Shown here: positions 38,088 through 45,887 of the stretch, piece after piece
Position numbering within the stretch: the first letter of the stretch is position 1
How the letters are laid out: each line of letters opens with the position of its first letter
Notes under the pieces: model-generated
Database searches by the model: none
Seen by the model: the letters and a program-made list of their open reading frames with translations, nothing else
What the model was told of the DNA's origin: nothing
Translations under genes and position numbers: made by a program
NCBI RefSeq assembly: GCF_003217775.1
Contig: NZ_QJVJ01000011.1
Coordinates: 124,001 to 188,000 of the forward strand
Direction: 5' to 3'
Length of the DNA stretch: 64,000 bases
Origin: Paenibacillus flagellatus
GTDB taxonomy: Bacteria > Bacillota > Bacilli > Paenibacillales > NBRC-103111

Positions 38088-38120
38088 AATAAGAAAAGCC
38101 GCAAGCGCTACGCTTGCGGC
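38088..38120 (-). terminator. Terminator overlapping the anti-sigma stop codon
   Basis: GCCGCAAGCG (38098-38107) and CGCTTGCGGC (38111-38120) pair perfectly; the 3-base loop is the TAG stop codon itself. On the minus strand the hairpin is followed by TTTTCTTATT. Confidence 0.85.
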
Positions 38121-39430
38121 TGCACGGCTTCGGTTTCTTTGGCGATATCGACGACGATCGTCCGCGTCTTGCCGTCCGCCGACGTGACGGAGTACGTGAG
38201 CCGCACGCTCCCTTCCCAGCCGACGAGCTTCGCCTGCTCGCCTTCTTTCCACGGAGCGGACAGGAACATCTCCGTCCGGCTCTCGCCGGTGGAATGAACG
38301 ACGATGCGGCGGGAAGCGGCGTCGATCGAGGCGACCAGCAAGCCGTCCTCGGAGACGAGCTCGGCGGACGGAGCGGGCGGCATCGCCGCAATGCCCATCA
38401 TCCGGTCCGCATTCGCCCCTTCCTGCGGTGCGCCCTTCTCGTTCGCCTTCGATTGGAGCGTCGCTTGGTTCCGGTCGGCCGTCTCGCCGCTGCCGGAACC
38501 GCCGACCGACGCCCCTGCGAAGCCGTAAACCGGTTCTTCGGTCTGCGGGACGCTGTCCGGCGCCTCCGCATTCGCAGCCGGCGGGGCGTCGGACGCCGCG
38601 CTTTCCGGCGCGCCCGCCCCGGCGGCGTCGGAGGCGGCTCCGGTATCGGCTCCGGTATCGGCTCCGGTCGAGCTGCCGGACACCGAATCCGATCCGGCGG
38701 CATCGGCGCCGCGCTTGTCGATCGTACGCGGGGCTTCGCCGCCCCGCTGATCGATCACCTTTTCCGTCGGCAGGTCCGGGACGGTCTCCGCTTGCTTCGG
38801 CGCCGTTTCCCCCGACGCGCTGCCGGGCGCGGAGCCCGACGGCGCGGGAGCGCCCGACTCGCTCTTCGGCGCATCGGCGCCCGGCGTCTCCGCCGCTTGC
38901 GGCGCTTTCGCCTTCGCATCGGCCTTCGGCGCGTCCGCCGCATTCTGGGTCGCCTCGGATGCGGGCCGCGACGCGGACGCCCCGGCTCTTCCCGCTTCAT
39001 ATAAGAGATCGTTATCGTCGGCTACCTTTTGGGTGCCGTCCATATCGTTGACGAACAAGGCCAGCAGCAGTCCAGCGGCGACGACGCCGCCGGCGGCCGC
39101 GGCCGTCCAGCCCATCCGGAAGCGGCGCGGCTTCTCGACCGCAAGCGGGACGACCGTCGCGGCGCTCGTATCCGCAGCCGGGACGGCGAACGGACCTTCG
39201 CCGGCGCGGTCGATTTCGGCGAGCTGGGGCAAGATCGAGTCGACCAGGCTGAAAGGAGGCGTCACTTTGGGCAGGCTGGCAAGCTCTTGGGACAATTGCC
39301 GCAGCCGGTCGAACATTTCCGCGCATTCCGGACACTGCTGCAAATGATCCATCATCGCTTCCTGCTCCGACTCGATCAGATCCCGATCCAGATGTCTTTG
39401 CATCAGTTCCATCACCTCTTGACAATTCAT
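38108..39430 (-). CDS. Anti-sigma factor with zinc-finger (zf-HC2) domain
   Basis: 440 residues. The cytoplasmic N-terminus has the ZAS-type zinc site: Cys3, then DHLQQCPECAEMF with His29-x3-Cys33-x2-Cys36. One transmembrane helix (about 107-127, WTAAAAGGVVAAGLLLALFV) leads to a very long Ala/Ser/Asp/Pro-rich, probably disordered, extracytoplasmic region and a C-terminal beta-like domain (from about residue 355). The start ATG overlaps the sigma stop (ATGA). It binds and holds the partner ECF sigma at the membrane until an envelope signal releases it. Confidence 0.9.
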   Translation of the reverse strand: MNCQEVMELMQRHLDRDLIESEQEAMMDHLQQCPECAEMFDRLRQLSQELASLPKVTPPFSLVDSILPQLAEIDRAGEGPFAVPAADTSAATVVPLAVEKPRRFRMGWTAAAAGGVVAAGLLLALFVNDMDGTQKVADDNDLLYEAGRAGASASRPASEATQNAADAPKADAKAKAPQAAETPGADAPKSESGAPAPSGSAPGSASGETAPKQAETVPDLPTEKVIDQRGGEAPRTIDKRGADAAGSDSVSGSSTGADTGADTGAASDAAGAGAPESAASDAPPAANAEAPDSVPQTEEPVYGFAGASVGGSGSGETADRNQATLQSKANEKGAPQEGANADRMMGIAAMPPAPSAELVSEDGLLVASIDAASRRIVVHSTGESRTEMFLSAPWKEGEQAKLVGWEGSVRLTYSVTSADGKTRTIVVDIAKETEAVQPQA

Positions 39431-39975
39431 CCCCGCACACCACCTTTCTGATAGTCCTGGAGTAACGATTGAAGCTGCTGCCTCGCCCGGAACAAATACG
39501 ATTTCACCGTATTGAGCGGCAAATCGAGCGAATCGGCGATTTCGTTGTACGAGAAGTCCTGCAAATACCGGAGCACAACGACCGCGCGATGATGCTCGGG
39601 GAGACGATCGATCGCCTCCTGGATATCTTTGGCGACGTACGCGGACATCAATTCGTCCTCCACGTTGTTGTGGGACGTGAACACCATATTGTGCTCCTCG
39701 ATCGATACGGTCGCTTTCGTTCGGCGAAACTTGTCGATGCAGATGTTCGTGACGATCCGCTGCACCCACGTTTTGAACAGCGCTTTTTCTTCGTAGGAAT
39801 TGATTTTCGTATATATGCGGATCAACGCTTCCTGCGCGGCGTCCTTCGCATCCTGCTCATTGTTCAGAATGTAGTAGGCCGTACGGTACACGTCGGTTTC
39901 GATTTCTCGCAGTAGGGTAATTAGAGCGTCGCGATCGCCCGATTGGGCAGCTTGGATCAACTGCTGCGCTACCAC
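39427..39975 (-). CDS. ECF sigma factor (SigW-like)
   Basis: 182 residues. Region 2 includes VYRTAYYILNNEQDAKDAAQEALIRIYTKINSYEEKALFKTWVQRIVTNICIDKFRR; region 4 includes LPEHHRAVVVLRYLQDFSYNEIADSLDLPLNTVKSYLFRARQQL. GTG start with GAGGGGG six bases upstream. It overlaps the anti-sigma gene. A long frame runs further upstream but lacks sigma sense. The closest known type is the SigW/SigX group that responds to envelope stress. A stem-loop lies just upstream. Confidence 0.9.
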   Translation of the reverse strand: MVAQQLIQAAQSGDRDALITLLREIETDVYRTAYYILNNEQDAKDAAQEALIRIYTKINSYEEKALFKTWVQRIVTNICIDKFRRTKATVSIEEHNMVFTSHNNVEDELMSAYVAKDIQEAIDRLPEHHRAVVVLRYLQDFSYNEIADSLDLPLNTVKSYLFRARQQLQSLLQDYQKGGVRG

Positions 39976-39991
39976 AAGGATCCCCCTCTCT

Positions 39992-40030
39992 TGCAACCTT
40001 TTAAACGCCGTTAACGAAAAAAAGGTTGCA
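39992..40030. repeat. Inverted repeat in the ECF sigma gene leader
   Basis: TGCAACCTTTT (39992-40002) and AAAAGGTTGCA (40020-40030) are exact complements, separated by 17 bases containing TTAACG. It ends 16 bases from the sigma start codon, so it could limit ribosome access or be an operator. Confidence 0.75.
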
Positions 40031-40166
40031 CATCGCCTGAAAAATGTCCCGGGAAGCCGGTCAACTACTAGAATAACAGAAAAGAACGGCGGGGTATACC
40101 GCATACGAGCCCGTGAGCGGCGATGCGGCGAGCCGCTCCCGTATCGCTTGACTGGCGGCGCCGTCC

Positions 40167-40185
40167 ACACTACAATGAGTAGTGT
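40167..40185 (+). promoter_or_regulatory. BlaI-type operator upstream of the blaI-like gene
   Basis: Perfect dyad ACACTAC-N5-GTAGTGT, the TACA/TGTA-type box used by BlaI/MecI repressors. It lies 15 bp before the start, so the repressor probably regulates itself. Confidence 0.85.
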
Positions 40186-40200
40186 GAGGTGGTACCGTCC

Positions 40201-40617
40201 ATGAAGCCGCAACATTTCAAAATAAACGAAAAAGGGCTGAACCGGTTTTTCGGCCCGCTCGAAGCGAAAGTGATGGACATCGTCTGGTCGGCGTCCGAGT
40301 CGTCGATCCGCGACGTGCAGACGAAGCTCGGCTCCGACAAAAGCGTCAGCTTCAATACGGTCATGACGGTCATGAACCGGCTCGCCGACAAAGGGTTTCT
40401 CGTCAAGCGGCCGGAAGGCCGGACGACGCTGTACCGGCCGGTGCAGACGAAGGAGCAGTTTCTCGACGGCCGCTCCAAGGAGCTGTCCCAAGAGCTCGTC
40501 GACGAGTTCGGCCCGCTTGTCGTGAGCCACATGGTCGACGCGCTCGAGGAAGCGGACCCGGCGCTGATCGACAAGCTGGAGCGGAAGCTGAAGTCGCTCC
40601 GGAAGGAGCCGTCATGA
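40201..40617 (+). CDS. BlaI/MecI/CopY family transcriptional repressor
   Basis: 138 residues. A winged helix occupies residues 10-80 (GPLEAKVMDIVWSASESSIRDVQTKLG, SFNTVMTVMNRLADKGFLVKRPEGRTTLYRP), and a C-terminal dimerisation helix region contains LVDALEEADP. It recognises ACACTAC-N5-GTAGTGT, judging by the operator before it. GAGGTGG precedes the ATG at 40201. The stop overlaps the next ATG (ATGA). BlaI repressors are normally inactivated by proteolysis triggered by a BlaR1 peptidase. Confidence 0.93.
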   Translation: MKPQHFKINEKGLNRFFGPLEAKVMDIVWSASESSIRDVQTKLGSDKSVSFNTVMTVMNRLADKGFLVKRPEGRTTLYRPVQTKEQFLDGRSKELSQELVDEFGPLVVSHMVDALEEADPALIDKLERKLKSLRKEPS

Positions 40618-41468
40618 AGTGGCGCATCCGTTCGCGACGTCTGTTCGCCGGTTCCGCGATCGTGGCGGCCTTCGTGCTGGCGCAAATGGGCGCCTACGTC
40701 GTCCATATGGCGTTCGGCCCCAGCGTCGGCTTCAACGTGTTCGAAGCTTGCAGCGGCTGGCTTCATGCGCTCGGGCTTCCGGCGCTCGCCTACGCGCTCG
40801 ACGCGCTGGTGCTTTATACGTTCGGCCGCTGCGCGTGGGAAGCCGGCAGGCAGCTCCTGTTGGCCCGCAAGGCGCGCAAGCGGCTCATCCGGCTCGCCGA
40901 TACGAATCTGACGGCGGAGCTGCGCCGAAAGTTCGATTCGGACGGCCGTGACGACATCGTTGTCGTCGCCGACCCGGCCCCTCTCGCGTTTACGATCGGC
41001 TTCGTCTCTCCGCTCATCGTCCTGTCGGACGCCTTGGTGCGCCTGCTCGACGATGACGAGCTCGAAGCCGTCGTTCACCACGAACGGTTTCACCGGATAA
41101 GCCGCGATCCGCTCAAAACGTTTGTGCTCGACCTGATCGGAGCCGTCCTGCCGTACGTGCCGATTTTGAAATGGTCGAGCGGCCAATACCGCATCGCAAG
41201 AGAGCTGCTGGCGGACCGGTATGCCGTCCAGCGCACGGGAACGTCCGAGCCTTTGGCGTCGGCGCTGCTCAAGCTGATCCGATCGTATCGTCCCGTCGGC
41301 GTGCCGTTCCCGCATGCCTCGTTCGCGGATACGTCGGTGAACTATCGGATGCTGCAGCTGGTAGACCCGCACGCCGCCATGCCGCCGGCTCCGCCGCTTC
41401 GGCCGACCGTCGTGTCCGCGCACGCTTGCGCCCTGCTGACGGCCGCTTTCGTCTGTTTGCTGCATTGA
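40614..41468 (+). CDS. M56 family metallopeptidase (short BlaR1-like)
   Basis: 284 residues. Membrane helices at the N-terminus (LFAGSAIVAAFVLAQMGAYVVHMA, ALGLPALAYALDALVLYTFG) surround the peptidase, with the zinc site EAVVHHERFHRISRDPLKTFVLD (HExxH). Further helices follow. It lacks the C-terminal penicillin-binding sensor of BlaR1, so it does not sense beta-lactams in the usual way. Translationally coupled to the BlaI-like gene (ATGA). Proposed role: proteolytic release of repression upon an unidentified signal. Confidence 0.9.
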   Translation: MKWRIRSRRLFAGSAIVAAFVLAQMGAYVVHMAFGPSVGFNVFEACSGWLHALGLPALAYALDALVLYTFGRCAWEAGRQLLLARKARKRLIRLADTNLTAELRRKFDSDGRDDIVVVADPAPLAFTIGFVSPLIVLSDALVRLLDDDELEAVVHHERFHRISRDPLKTFVLDLIGAVLPYVPILKWSSGQYRIARELLADRYAVQRTGTSEPLASALLKLIRSYRPVGVPFPHASFADTSVNYRMLQLVDPHAAMPPAPPLRPTVVSAHACALLTAAFVCLLH

Positions 41469-41504
41469 CGCGGACGACGCTGTCCGCCCTTTTTTTGCCC
41501 ACCA

Positions 41505-41523
41505 ACACTACATTGCGTAGTGT
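41505..41523 (+). promoter_or_regulatory. Second BlaI-type operator, upstream of the DUF3105 gene
   Basis: ACACTAC-N5-GTAGTGT, the same arms and spacing as the operator at 40167-40185. It is followed by TATAAAAGGAG, so repression would cover the DUF3105 gene. Confidence 0.85.
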
Positions 41524-41542
41524 ATAAAAGGAGAGAACGACC

Positions 41543-42127
41543 TTGACCCCACCCAAACCGTTGTCTGAAAAAGCGGCGAACAAAAAGCTTGCCGCCGCCC
41601 GACGCGCCGAGCGGGAAAAACGGCGCAGGCTCGTCCGCCGAATCGGCTGGACGTGCGGCTCCGCGCTATTGATCGCCGCCATCGCCGTGCTCGTCGCGAA
41701 CCGTCCGCCGAAGCCGGGCGAGAAAGTCGACATTATGGCCGACCAGTCGCACATCGCAAGTCCGACTTCGCCGCATAAGCCGTACAACACCGACCCGCCG
41801 ACGAGCGGCCAGCACGTCGAATATATCGCCCCGTGGGGCGTTCACAAGGAGCCGGTGGCCAAAGAAATTCTCGTCCATAACTTGGAGGACGCGGGCGTCG
41901 TCATTTATTACAACGGCAGCGCCGACGCCGATACCGTCGCCAAGCTGGAGGAAGTGGTCAAGCGCTATTCCCGGTACGTGCTCGTCAATCCGTATCCGGA
42001 CATGCCGAACGCGATCACGCTTACCGCCTGGGGGCGGATCGACCGCCTCGACACCTTCGACGAGAAGCGGATTACCGACTTCATCCAGGCGTACAAAGGG
42101 ATCGATCATCATCCGCGAAGCGGCTGA
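41543..42127 (+). CDS. DUF3105 domain-containing membrane-anchored protein
   Basis: 194 residues. A basic N-terminus (KLAAARRAEREKRRRLVRR) precedes one membrane anchor (about 38-55). The remaining domain fits DUF3105: PTSPHKPYNTDPPTSGQHVEYIAPWGVHKEP, EILVHNLEDAGVVIYYNGSA and VLVNPYPDMPNAITLTAWGRIDRL, with conserved His and Tyr residues outside the membrane. The biochemical role is unknown. The BlaI-type operator upstream makes it the apparent output of the BlaI/M56 switch. Confidence 0.85.
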   Translation: MTPPKPLSEKAANKKLAAARRAEREKRRRLVRRIGWTCGSALLIAAIAVLVANRPPKPGEKVDIMADQSHIASPTSPHKPYNTDPPTSGQHVEYIAPWGVHKEPVAKEILVHNLEDAGVVIYYNGSADADTVAKLEEVVKRYSRYVLVNPYPDMPNAITLTAWGRIDRLDTFDEKRITDFIQAYKGIDHHPRSG

Positions 42128-42174
42128 CGGACCGGCCGGCGCTCAGCCGTTCCCTCCTCGCCCTCCTTGACGCA

Positions 42175-42219
42175 AGAAAGACCGTTTACGGCCCATGACG
42201 GCGCGCAAACGGTCTTTCT
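42175..42219. terminator. Bidirectional terminator between DUF3105 and YndM genes
   Basis: AGAAAGACCGTTT (42175-42187) pairs perfectly with AAACGGTCTTTCT (42207-42219). T-rich flanks are weak, but it lies in the convergent gap. Confidence 0.65.
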
Positions 42220-42235
42220 CGTGAAGCCGGTATTT

Positions 42236-42580
42236 TCATTCATCCGCCGTCCTGCGATCGGACGCGTTGAGGTACATATGGTAAAACACCTCGACGACGC
42301 CGACGCCGAGCACGAGCGTCGCCAGCTCCGTCGCCGACAGCGACCAGTTCATGTAGTCGGCCACGAGCCAAAAAAACAAGTAAGCGAGCCCCAAATCCGC
42401 GATCGTGGCGACCGTATTGTTCGTCCGGCGAAGGATGAGCTGATCGCCGAGCACGTACGCGATGACGCTCAACGCGACGGCGGCCAATGCGGCTTCGAGA
42501 AAAGACGCTTCCGTGAAGACGAGCAAAAACGGGACGACGACGATGCCGTTCAACAGCAGCTTGACGAGAAAACGGTTCAT
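42236..42580 (-). CDS. YndM family (DUF2512) membrane protein
   Basis: 114 residues, four predicted transmembrane helices: FLVKLLLNGIVVVPFLLVF, FLEAALAAVALSVIAYVLGDQLIL, ATIADLGLAYLFFWLVADYM and ELATLVLGVGVVEVFYHMYLN. This pattern and the GDQLILRRTNNTVATIADLGLAYL stretch fit DUF2512/YndM, a Bacilli family of unknown function, often in sporulation. The start at 42580 has AAAGGTG upstream; a longer frame to 42661 lacks support. Confidence 0.85.
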   Translation of the reverse strand: MNRFLVKLLLNGIVVVPFLLVFTEASFLEAALAAVALSVIAYVLGDQLILRRTNNTVATIADLGLAYLFFWLVADYMNWSLSATELATLVLGVGVVEVFYHMYLNASDRRTADE

Positions 42581-42696
42581 GGGCAGTCGCACCTTTCCTT
42601 TCGAAAAGCTTGTATGGTGGTTGTACCCATAGGCTTTCCAATCGGGCGCGATCTGTTGCACGTTTCCGTCGGACGGCCGGTCGTCCTAATTTTGGA

Positions 42697-43986
42697 TTAC
42701 TCGAACCGGACGAGGTAATAATTTTTTTTGCCTCTACGCAGAACGACGTACCGTCCGTGCAGCCGATGGGCCGCCGTAATGGCGGTGTCGATGCCGGTCA
42801 GCCGTTCCCCGTTCACGTAGACGGCGCCGCTTTCGATGTCCTGCTTCGCCTGGCGGCGGGAAGGCGCCGCCTGCGCCGCCAGCAGCAGATCGATCAGCCC
42901 GATCTCCGACTGGCCGCTGACGACCGTCGTCGGCATATCCTGCAGCGCCTCGACAAGCTCCGCCTCGCTAAGAGTCGTAACGTCGCCGGAGAACAGCGCC
43001 CGCGTAATGTTCTCGGCGCTTTCGACGGCCTCGTCGCCGTGCACGAGCCGCGTCACCTCGCGGGCGAGCTCGCGCTGCGCCGCCCGCTGCTCCGGCCGCT
43101 CCCTCACTTCCGTCTCGAGCGCTTCGATCTGCTCGCGCGTCAGGAACGTGAAATATTTCAGGAACTTGACGACGTCGTTATCGTCCGTATTGATCCAGAA
43201 CTGGTAAAACTGGTACGCCGACGTCTTGCTCCGGTCCAGCCAGATGGCGCCCGACTCGGATTTGCCGAATTTTTTGCCGTCGCTCTTCGTGACGAGCGGC
43301 ATCGTCATGCCGTAAGCGTCGCCGCCGCCCATTTTGCCGATCAGGTCGAGCCCGGCCGTAATGTTGCCCCATTGGTCGCTGCCGCCGAGCTGAAGCGAGC
43401 AGCCGTGATCCTGGTGCAGCTTATGGAAGTCGTACGCCTGCAAAATCATATAGCTGAACTCGGTGAACGAAATGCCGTTCGCGAGCCGCGAATCGACGGA
43501 ATCCTTCGCCAGCATATAGTTGACCGTGAAGTTTTTGCCGACGTCGCGCAAAAACGAAATTGCGTCCAACGGGGCGAGCCAATCGTAGTTGCTGACGAGC
43601 TTCGCCGGATTGTCGGCGCGATCGAAATCGAGAAACCGCGACAACTGGCGCTTCAAGCTGTCCGTCCATTGCGCCACCGTATCGGCCGTATTCAAGGACC
43701 GTTCGGTTGACCGGCCGCTCGGGTCGCCGATCAGCCCCGTGCCGCCGCCGACGAGCGCGATCGAAAAATGTCCGGCCTGCTGAAACCGCCGCAGGCACAA
43801 AATCGGCAGCAGGCTGCCGATATGGAGGCTGTCCGCCGTCGGGTCGAAGCCGCAGTACAGGACGACCCGCTCCTTCGCCAGCTTCTCCTTCAGCCCTTCC
43901 CGGTCGGTCATTTGGTAGACGAGACCGCGGTACTCGAGATCCTCCAGCAGTCCTTGGTCCGTTACGGTTCGTTCGCTCATTTGCAT
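42697..43986 (-). CDS. tyrS: Tyrosyl-tRNA synthetase
   Basis: About 429 residues. Class I motifs are CGFDPTADSLHIGSLLPI (HIGS as HIGH), LLVGGGTGLIGDPSGR, QLGGSDQWGNIT and KFGKSESG (KMSKS-like). A C-terminal S4 RNA-binding domain ends the protein (RRQAKQDIESGAVYVNGERL). GAGGAG sits just before the start region; MSERTV at 43980 and a GTG at 43992 are alternatives. A T-box riboswitch directly upstream senses uncharged tRNA-Tyr. Confidence 0.97.
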   Translation of the reverse strand: MQMSERTVTDQGLLEDLEYRGLVYQMTDREGLKEKLAKERVVLYCGFDPTADSLHIGSLLPILCLRRFQQAGHFSIALVGGGTGLIGDPSGRSTERSLNTADTVAQWTDSLKRQLSRFLDFDRADNPAKLVSNYDWLAPLDAISFLRDVGKNFTVNYMLAKDSVDSRLANGISFTEFSYMILQAYDFHKLHQDHGCSLQLGGSDQWGNITAGLDLIGKMGGGDAYGMTMPLVTKSDGKKFGKSESGAIWLDRSKTSAYQFYQFWINTDDNDVVKFLKYFTFLTREQIEALETEVRERPEQRAAQRELAREVTRLVHGDEAVESAENITRALFSGDVTTLSEAELVEALQDMPTTVVSGQSEIGLIDLLLAAQAAPSRRQAKQDIESGAVYVNGERLTGIDTAITAAHRLHGRYVVLRRGKKNYYLVRFE

Positions 43987-44017
43987 TGCCACTCCTCGTC
44001 ATCGTTTTTTGGCGCAC

Positions 44018-44290
44018 AAAAAAGACCCGTCCCCGGCAAAGGGACGAGTCATCGCGGTACCACCCTGCTTGAGACGGCGCTTCGCACGCCCTCTCCTCTC
44101 GATTCGGATAACGGCCGACACCGTCCCGGCCTTCCGCCGGACGGCGGTTTCGGCACGGGAAGCTCCGGGACGTAATTCGCGGTTCATGCGTGTACCGGCT
44201 CGCACCGAACGCCGGCTCTCTGGAACACGGGGATGATCGCTACTGATTCCCTTCTTCGCCTTGCTCAACTATCGTTGTTACTCTTATACC
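44018..44290 (-). promoter_or_regulatory. Tyrosine T-box riboswitch leader of tyrS
   Basis: The T-box motif AGCAGGGTGGTACCGCG lies on the minus strand at 44052-44070 and is followed by a terminator (GACTCGTCCC pairing with GGGACGGGTC, then six T at 44018-44023). A TAC tyrosine specifier codon (44172-44174) sits in the GAATTAC loop of stem I, and the AGAGAG/CCGG apical features are visible. Uncharged tRNA-Tyr would stabilise the antiterminator. Confidence 0.95.
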
Positions 44291-44312
44291 ATTATTCCCC
44301 GCATCGTGTCAA
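44283..44312 (-). promoter_or_regulatory. Sigma-A promoter of tyrS
   Basis: TTGACA (44307-44312, minus strand) and TATAAG (44283-44288) are 18 bp apart. This places the start of transcription at the front of the T-box leader, just past the MFS gene stop. Confidence 0.7.
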
Positions 44313-44318
44313 TTCGCG

Positions 44319-45533
44319 TCAACGCTTGACCGCCAGCCGCATCGCGGCGAGGCAAAGCGGCAGCCAAACGACCAACGCGATTTGGAGAGCGGCGGACACG
44401 CCGATCCGGTCGGCCAAAAAGCCGATCGCGGAAAACGTCGCCATCATCCCGATCGAAATCGCCATGCTGAAAAAAGACAGCATCGTCGCCCGGATCGGCG
44501 AAGGGAGCCGCTCGTTCATATACGCCTCCAGAAGAGGCTCCAAGTAGCTGACGAAAACCGCCATGAGCAAGTAAGCCGCGATCGCCGCGCCCGCGTCCCG
44601 GGCCAGAACGAACATCGCCAAGCCGGCCGCGAAGCCGATGCCGGATACGACAATCGAGCCTCTCTTCCCCAGCCGGCGCTCGCCGACGAATGCGACGGCC
44701 GCAGCCGCCGCGGACACCCAGGTTTCGATCCCGTTGATCGTGCCGATCCATCCGTTGTTCAGACCGGTATCGCGAAATACGACCTGGCTGTAGAAGGCGA
44801 TCGACCACGACATGGCATACAATACCGCGCCGTATACGCAAAGCGCGGCGAAGTGCCGGTCCGATCGGCCGAACGCGAAGCCGACCGCCAGCTGCTTCCG
44901 AAACGAATAGGCCGATACGCCGCCTCCGCCCGCATTCGCGTTATTCGCTCCATCCGCCTCGTCCGCTTCGGGGCGCGGCTCCGTCGCCAGCAGCAGCGTG
45001 ACGACCGTCAACAAGCACAGCGCCGTATTGCCGGCGTACACCCAAGCCCAATCGACGGCGGACAAGGCGCCGCCCGCCACGCCGCTCAAGCCGAGCGCGA
45101 CGAGCGATACGGCGGACAGCCGGGAGTTCGCCCGCTTGAAGTCGCCTTCTTTTCCAAGCTGGCGGTACGTCTCGTAAATCCAAGCGCTTGTCGCCCCGGA
45201 TCGGAACGTCCCCACGACCGCCCCTAGCAAGAAACCGGCGACGACGATCGACCCATGGCCGCTCCACAGCAGCAGTCCCGACGATACGACGCCGATCAGC
45301 TCGGCGACGAGCATGCTCGCCCGTTTCCCGTAACGGTCGGCGACGTACCCCGTCGGCACCTCCAGCAAAAAGGAGGTGCAGTGATAAGCCGACTCGAGCA
45401 GCGCGATTTGCGACAGCGAGAAGCCTTCGGACAGCAAAAACAGCATCCAGATCGCCCGGTCCAGGATGAACGAGCTGAACGCTTTATAGAGGTAGAACAG
45501 CGGAATGTTGGCGGCTAGCTTTGTCCCTTTCAT
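44319..45533 (-). CDS. MFS transporter (drug efflux type)
   Basis: About 404 residues, 12 predicted helices. The N-half has AIWMLFLLSEGFSLSQIALLESAYHCTSFLLEVPTGYVADRYGKRASMLVAELIG, with the MFS motif between helices 2 and 3. The second half has VAFVGERRLGKRGSIVVSGIGFAAGL. AAAGGA precedes the ATG at 45533 by eight bases. A terminator hairpin and a leader peptide gene with its own strong ribosome site lie immediately upstream, a design typical of ribosome-targeting antibiotic-induced exporters. Substrate unknown. Confidence 0.88.
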   Translation of the reverse strand: MKGTKLAANIPLFYLYKAFSSFILDRAIWMLFLLSEGFSLSQIALLESAYHCTSFLLEVPTGYVADRYGKRASMLVAELIGVVSSGLLLWSGHGSIVVAGFLLGAVVGTFRSGATSAWIYETYRQLGKEGDFKRANSRLSAVSLVALGLSGVAGGALSAVDWAWVYAGNTALCLLTVVTLLLATEPRPEADEADGANNANAGGGGVSAYSFRKQLAVGFAFGRSDRHFAALCVYGAVLYAMSWSIAFYSQVVFRDTGLNNGWIGTINGIETWVSAAAAAVAFVGERRLGKRGSIVVSGIGFAAGLAMFVLARDAGAAIAAYLLMAVFVSYLEPLLEAYMNERLPSPIRATMLSFFSMAISIGMMATFSAIGFLADRIGVSAALQIALVVWLPLCLAAMRLAVKR

Positions 45534-45561
45534 CGATCTCATCCTTTGCGCATCAAATAAA

Positions 45562-45588
45562 AAGCTATGGAGCGGCACTCCATAGCTT
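45562..45588 (-). terminator. Attenuator hairpin in the leader of the MFS gene
   Basis: On the minus strand AAGCTATGGAG-N5-CTCCATAGCTT is a perfect 11-bp stem, followed by TTTATTT. It lies between the leader peptide gene (stop at 45629) and the MFS start (45533). Confidence 0.85.
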
Positions 45589-45628
45589 CGGATGAGAACG
45601 ATCCGCGAAGGGCGGCGGCCGTTATCGA

Positions 45629-45760
45629 TCAAACCCGTCCGAGAGGCGCAAGGATGTGCCGGTCCGTATATCCGGAAAAGGGCATACTTCTCCCGCTACG
45701 CGCATTCGCAAATTTGATCGTACGTACGATTTCCGCCAAATACCGGATCATACTGCACAT
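45629..45760 (-). CDS. Putative leader peptide for the MFS transporter
   Basis: 43 residues starting MCSMIRYLAEIVRTIKFANA, with AAGGGAGGTG seven bases upstream, a stronger ribosome site than that of the transporter. It has no homology that I recognise and is short, so its job is probably to be translated. Ribosome stalling on it could stop formation of the downstream terminator and allow transporter expression. A 14-bp palindrome (ATCGTACGTACGAT, 45717-45730) lies inside the frame and may take part in the alternative fold. Confidence 0.65.
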   Translation of the reverse strand: MCSMIRYLAEIVRTIKFANARSGRSMPFSGYTDRHILAPLGRV

Positions 45761-45887
45761 CGTCGACACCTCCCTTTCATTGGCCGTTACATAGTCAGCC
45801 GTATTGTATCATAACGCCGGCAACGCGAAACGGGAAAGTTCGTTTGACAACCGTTCTTTCCCGTACGTTGTCTTCGAATTCACCGGT

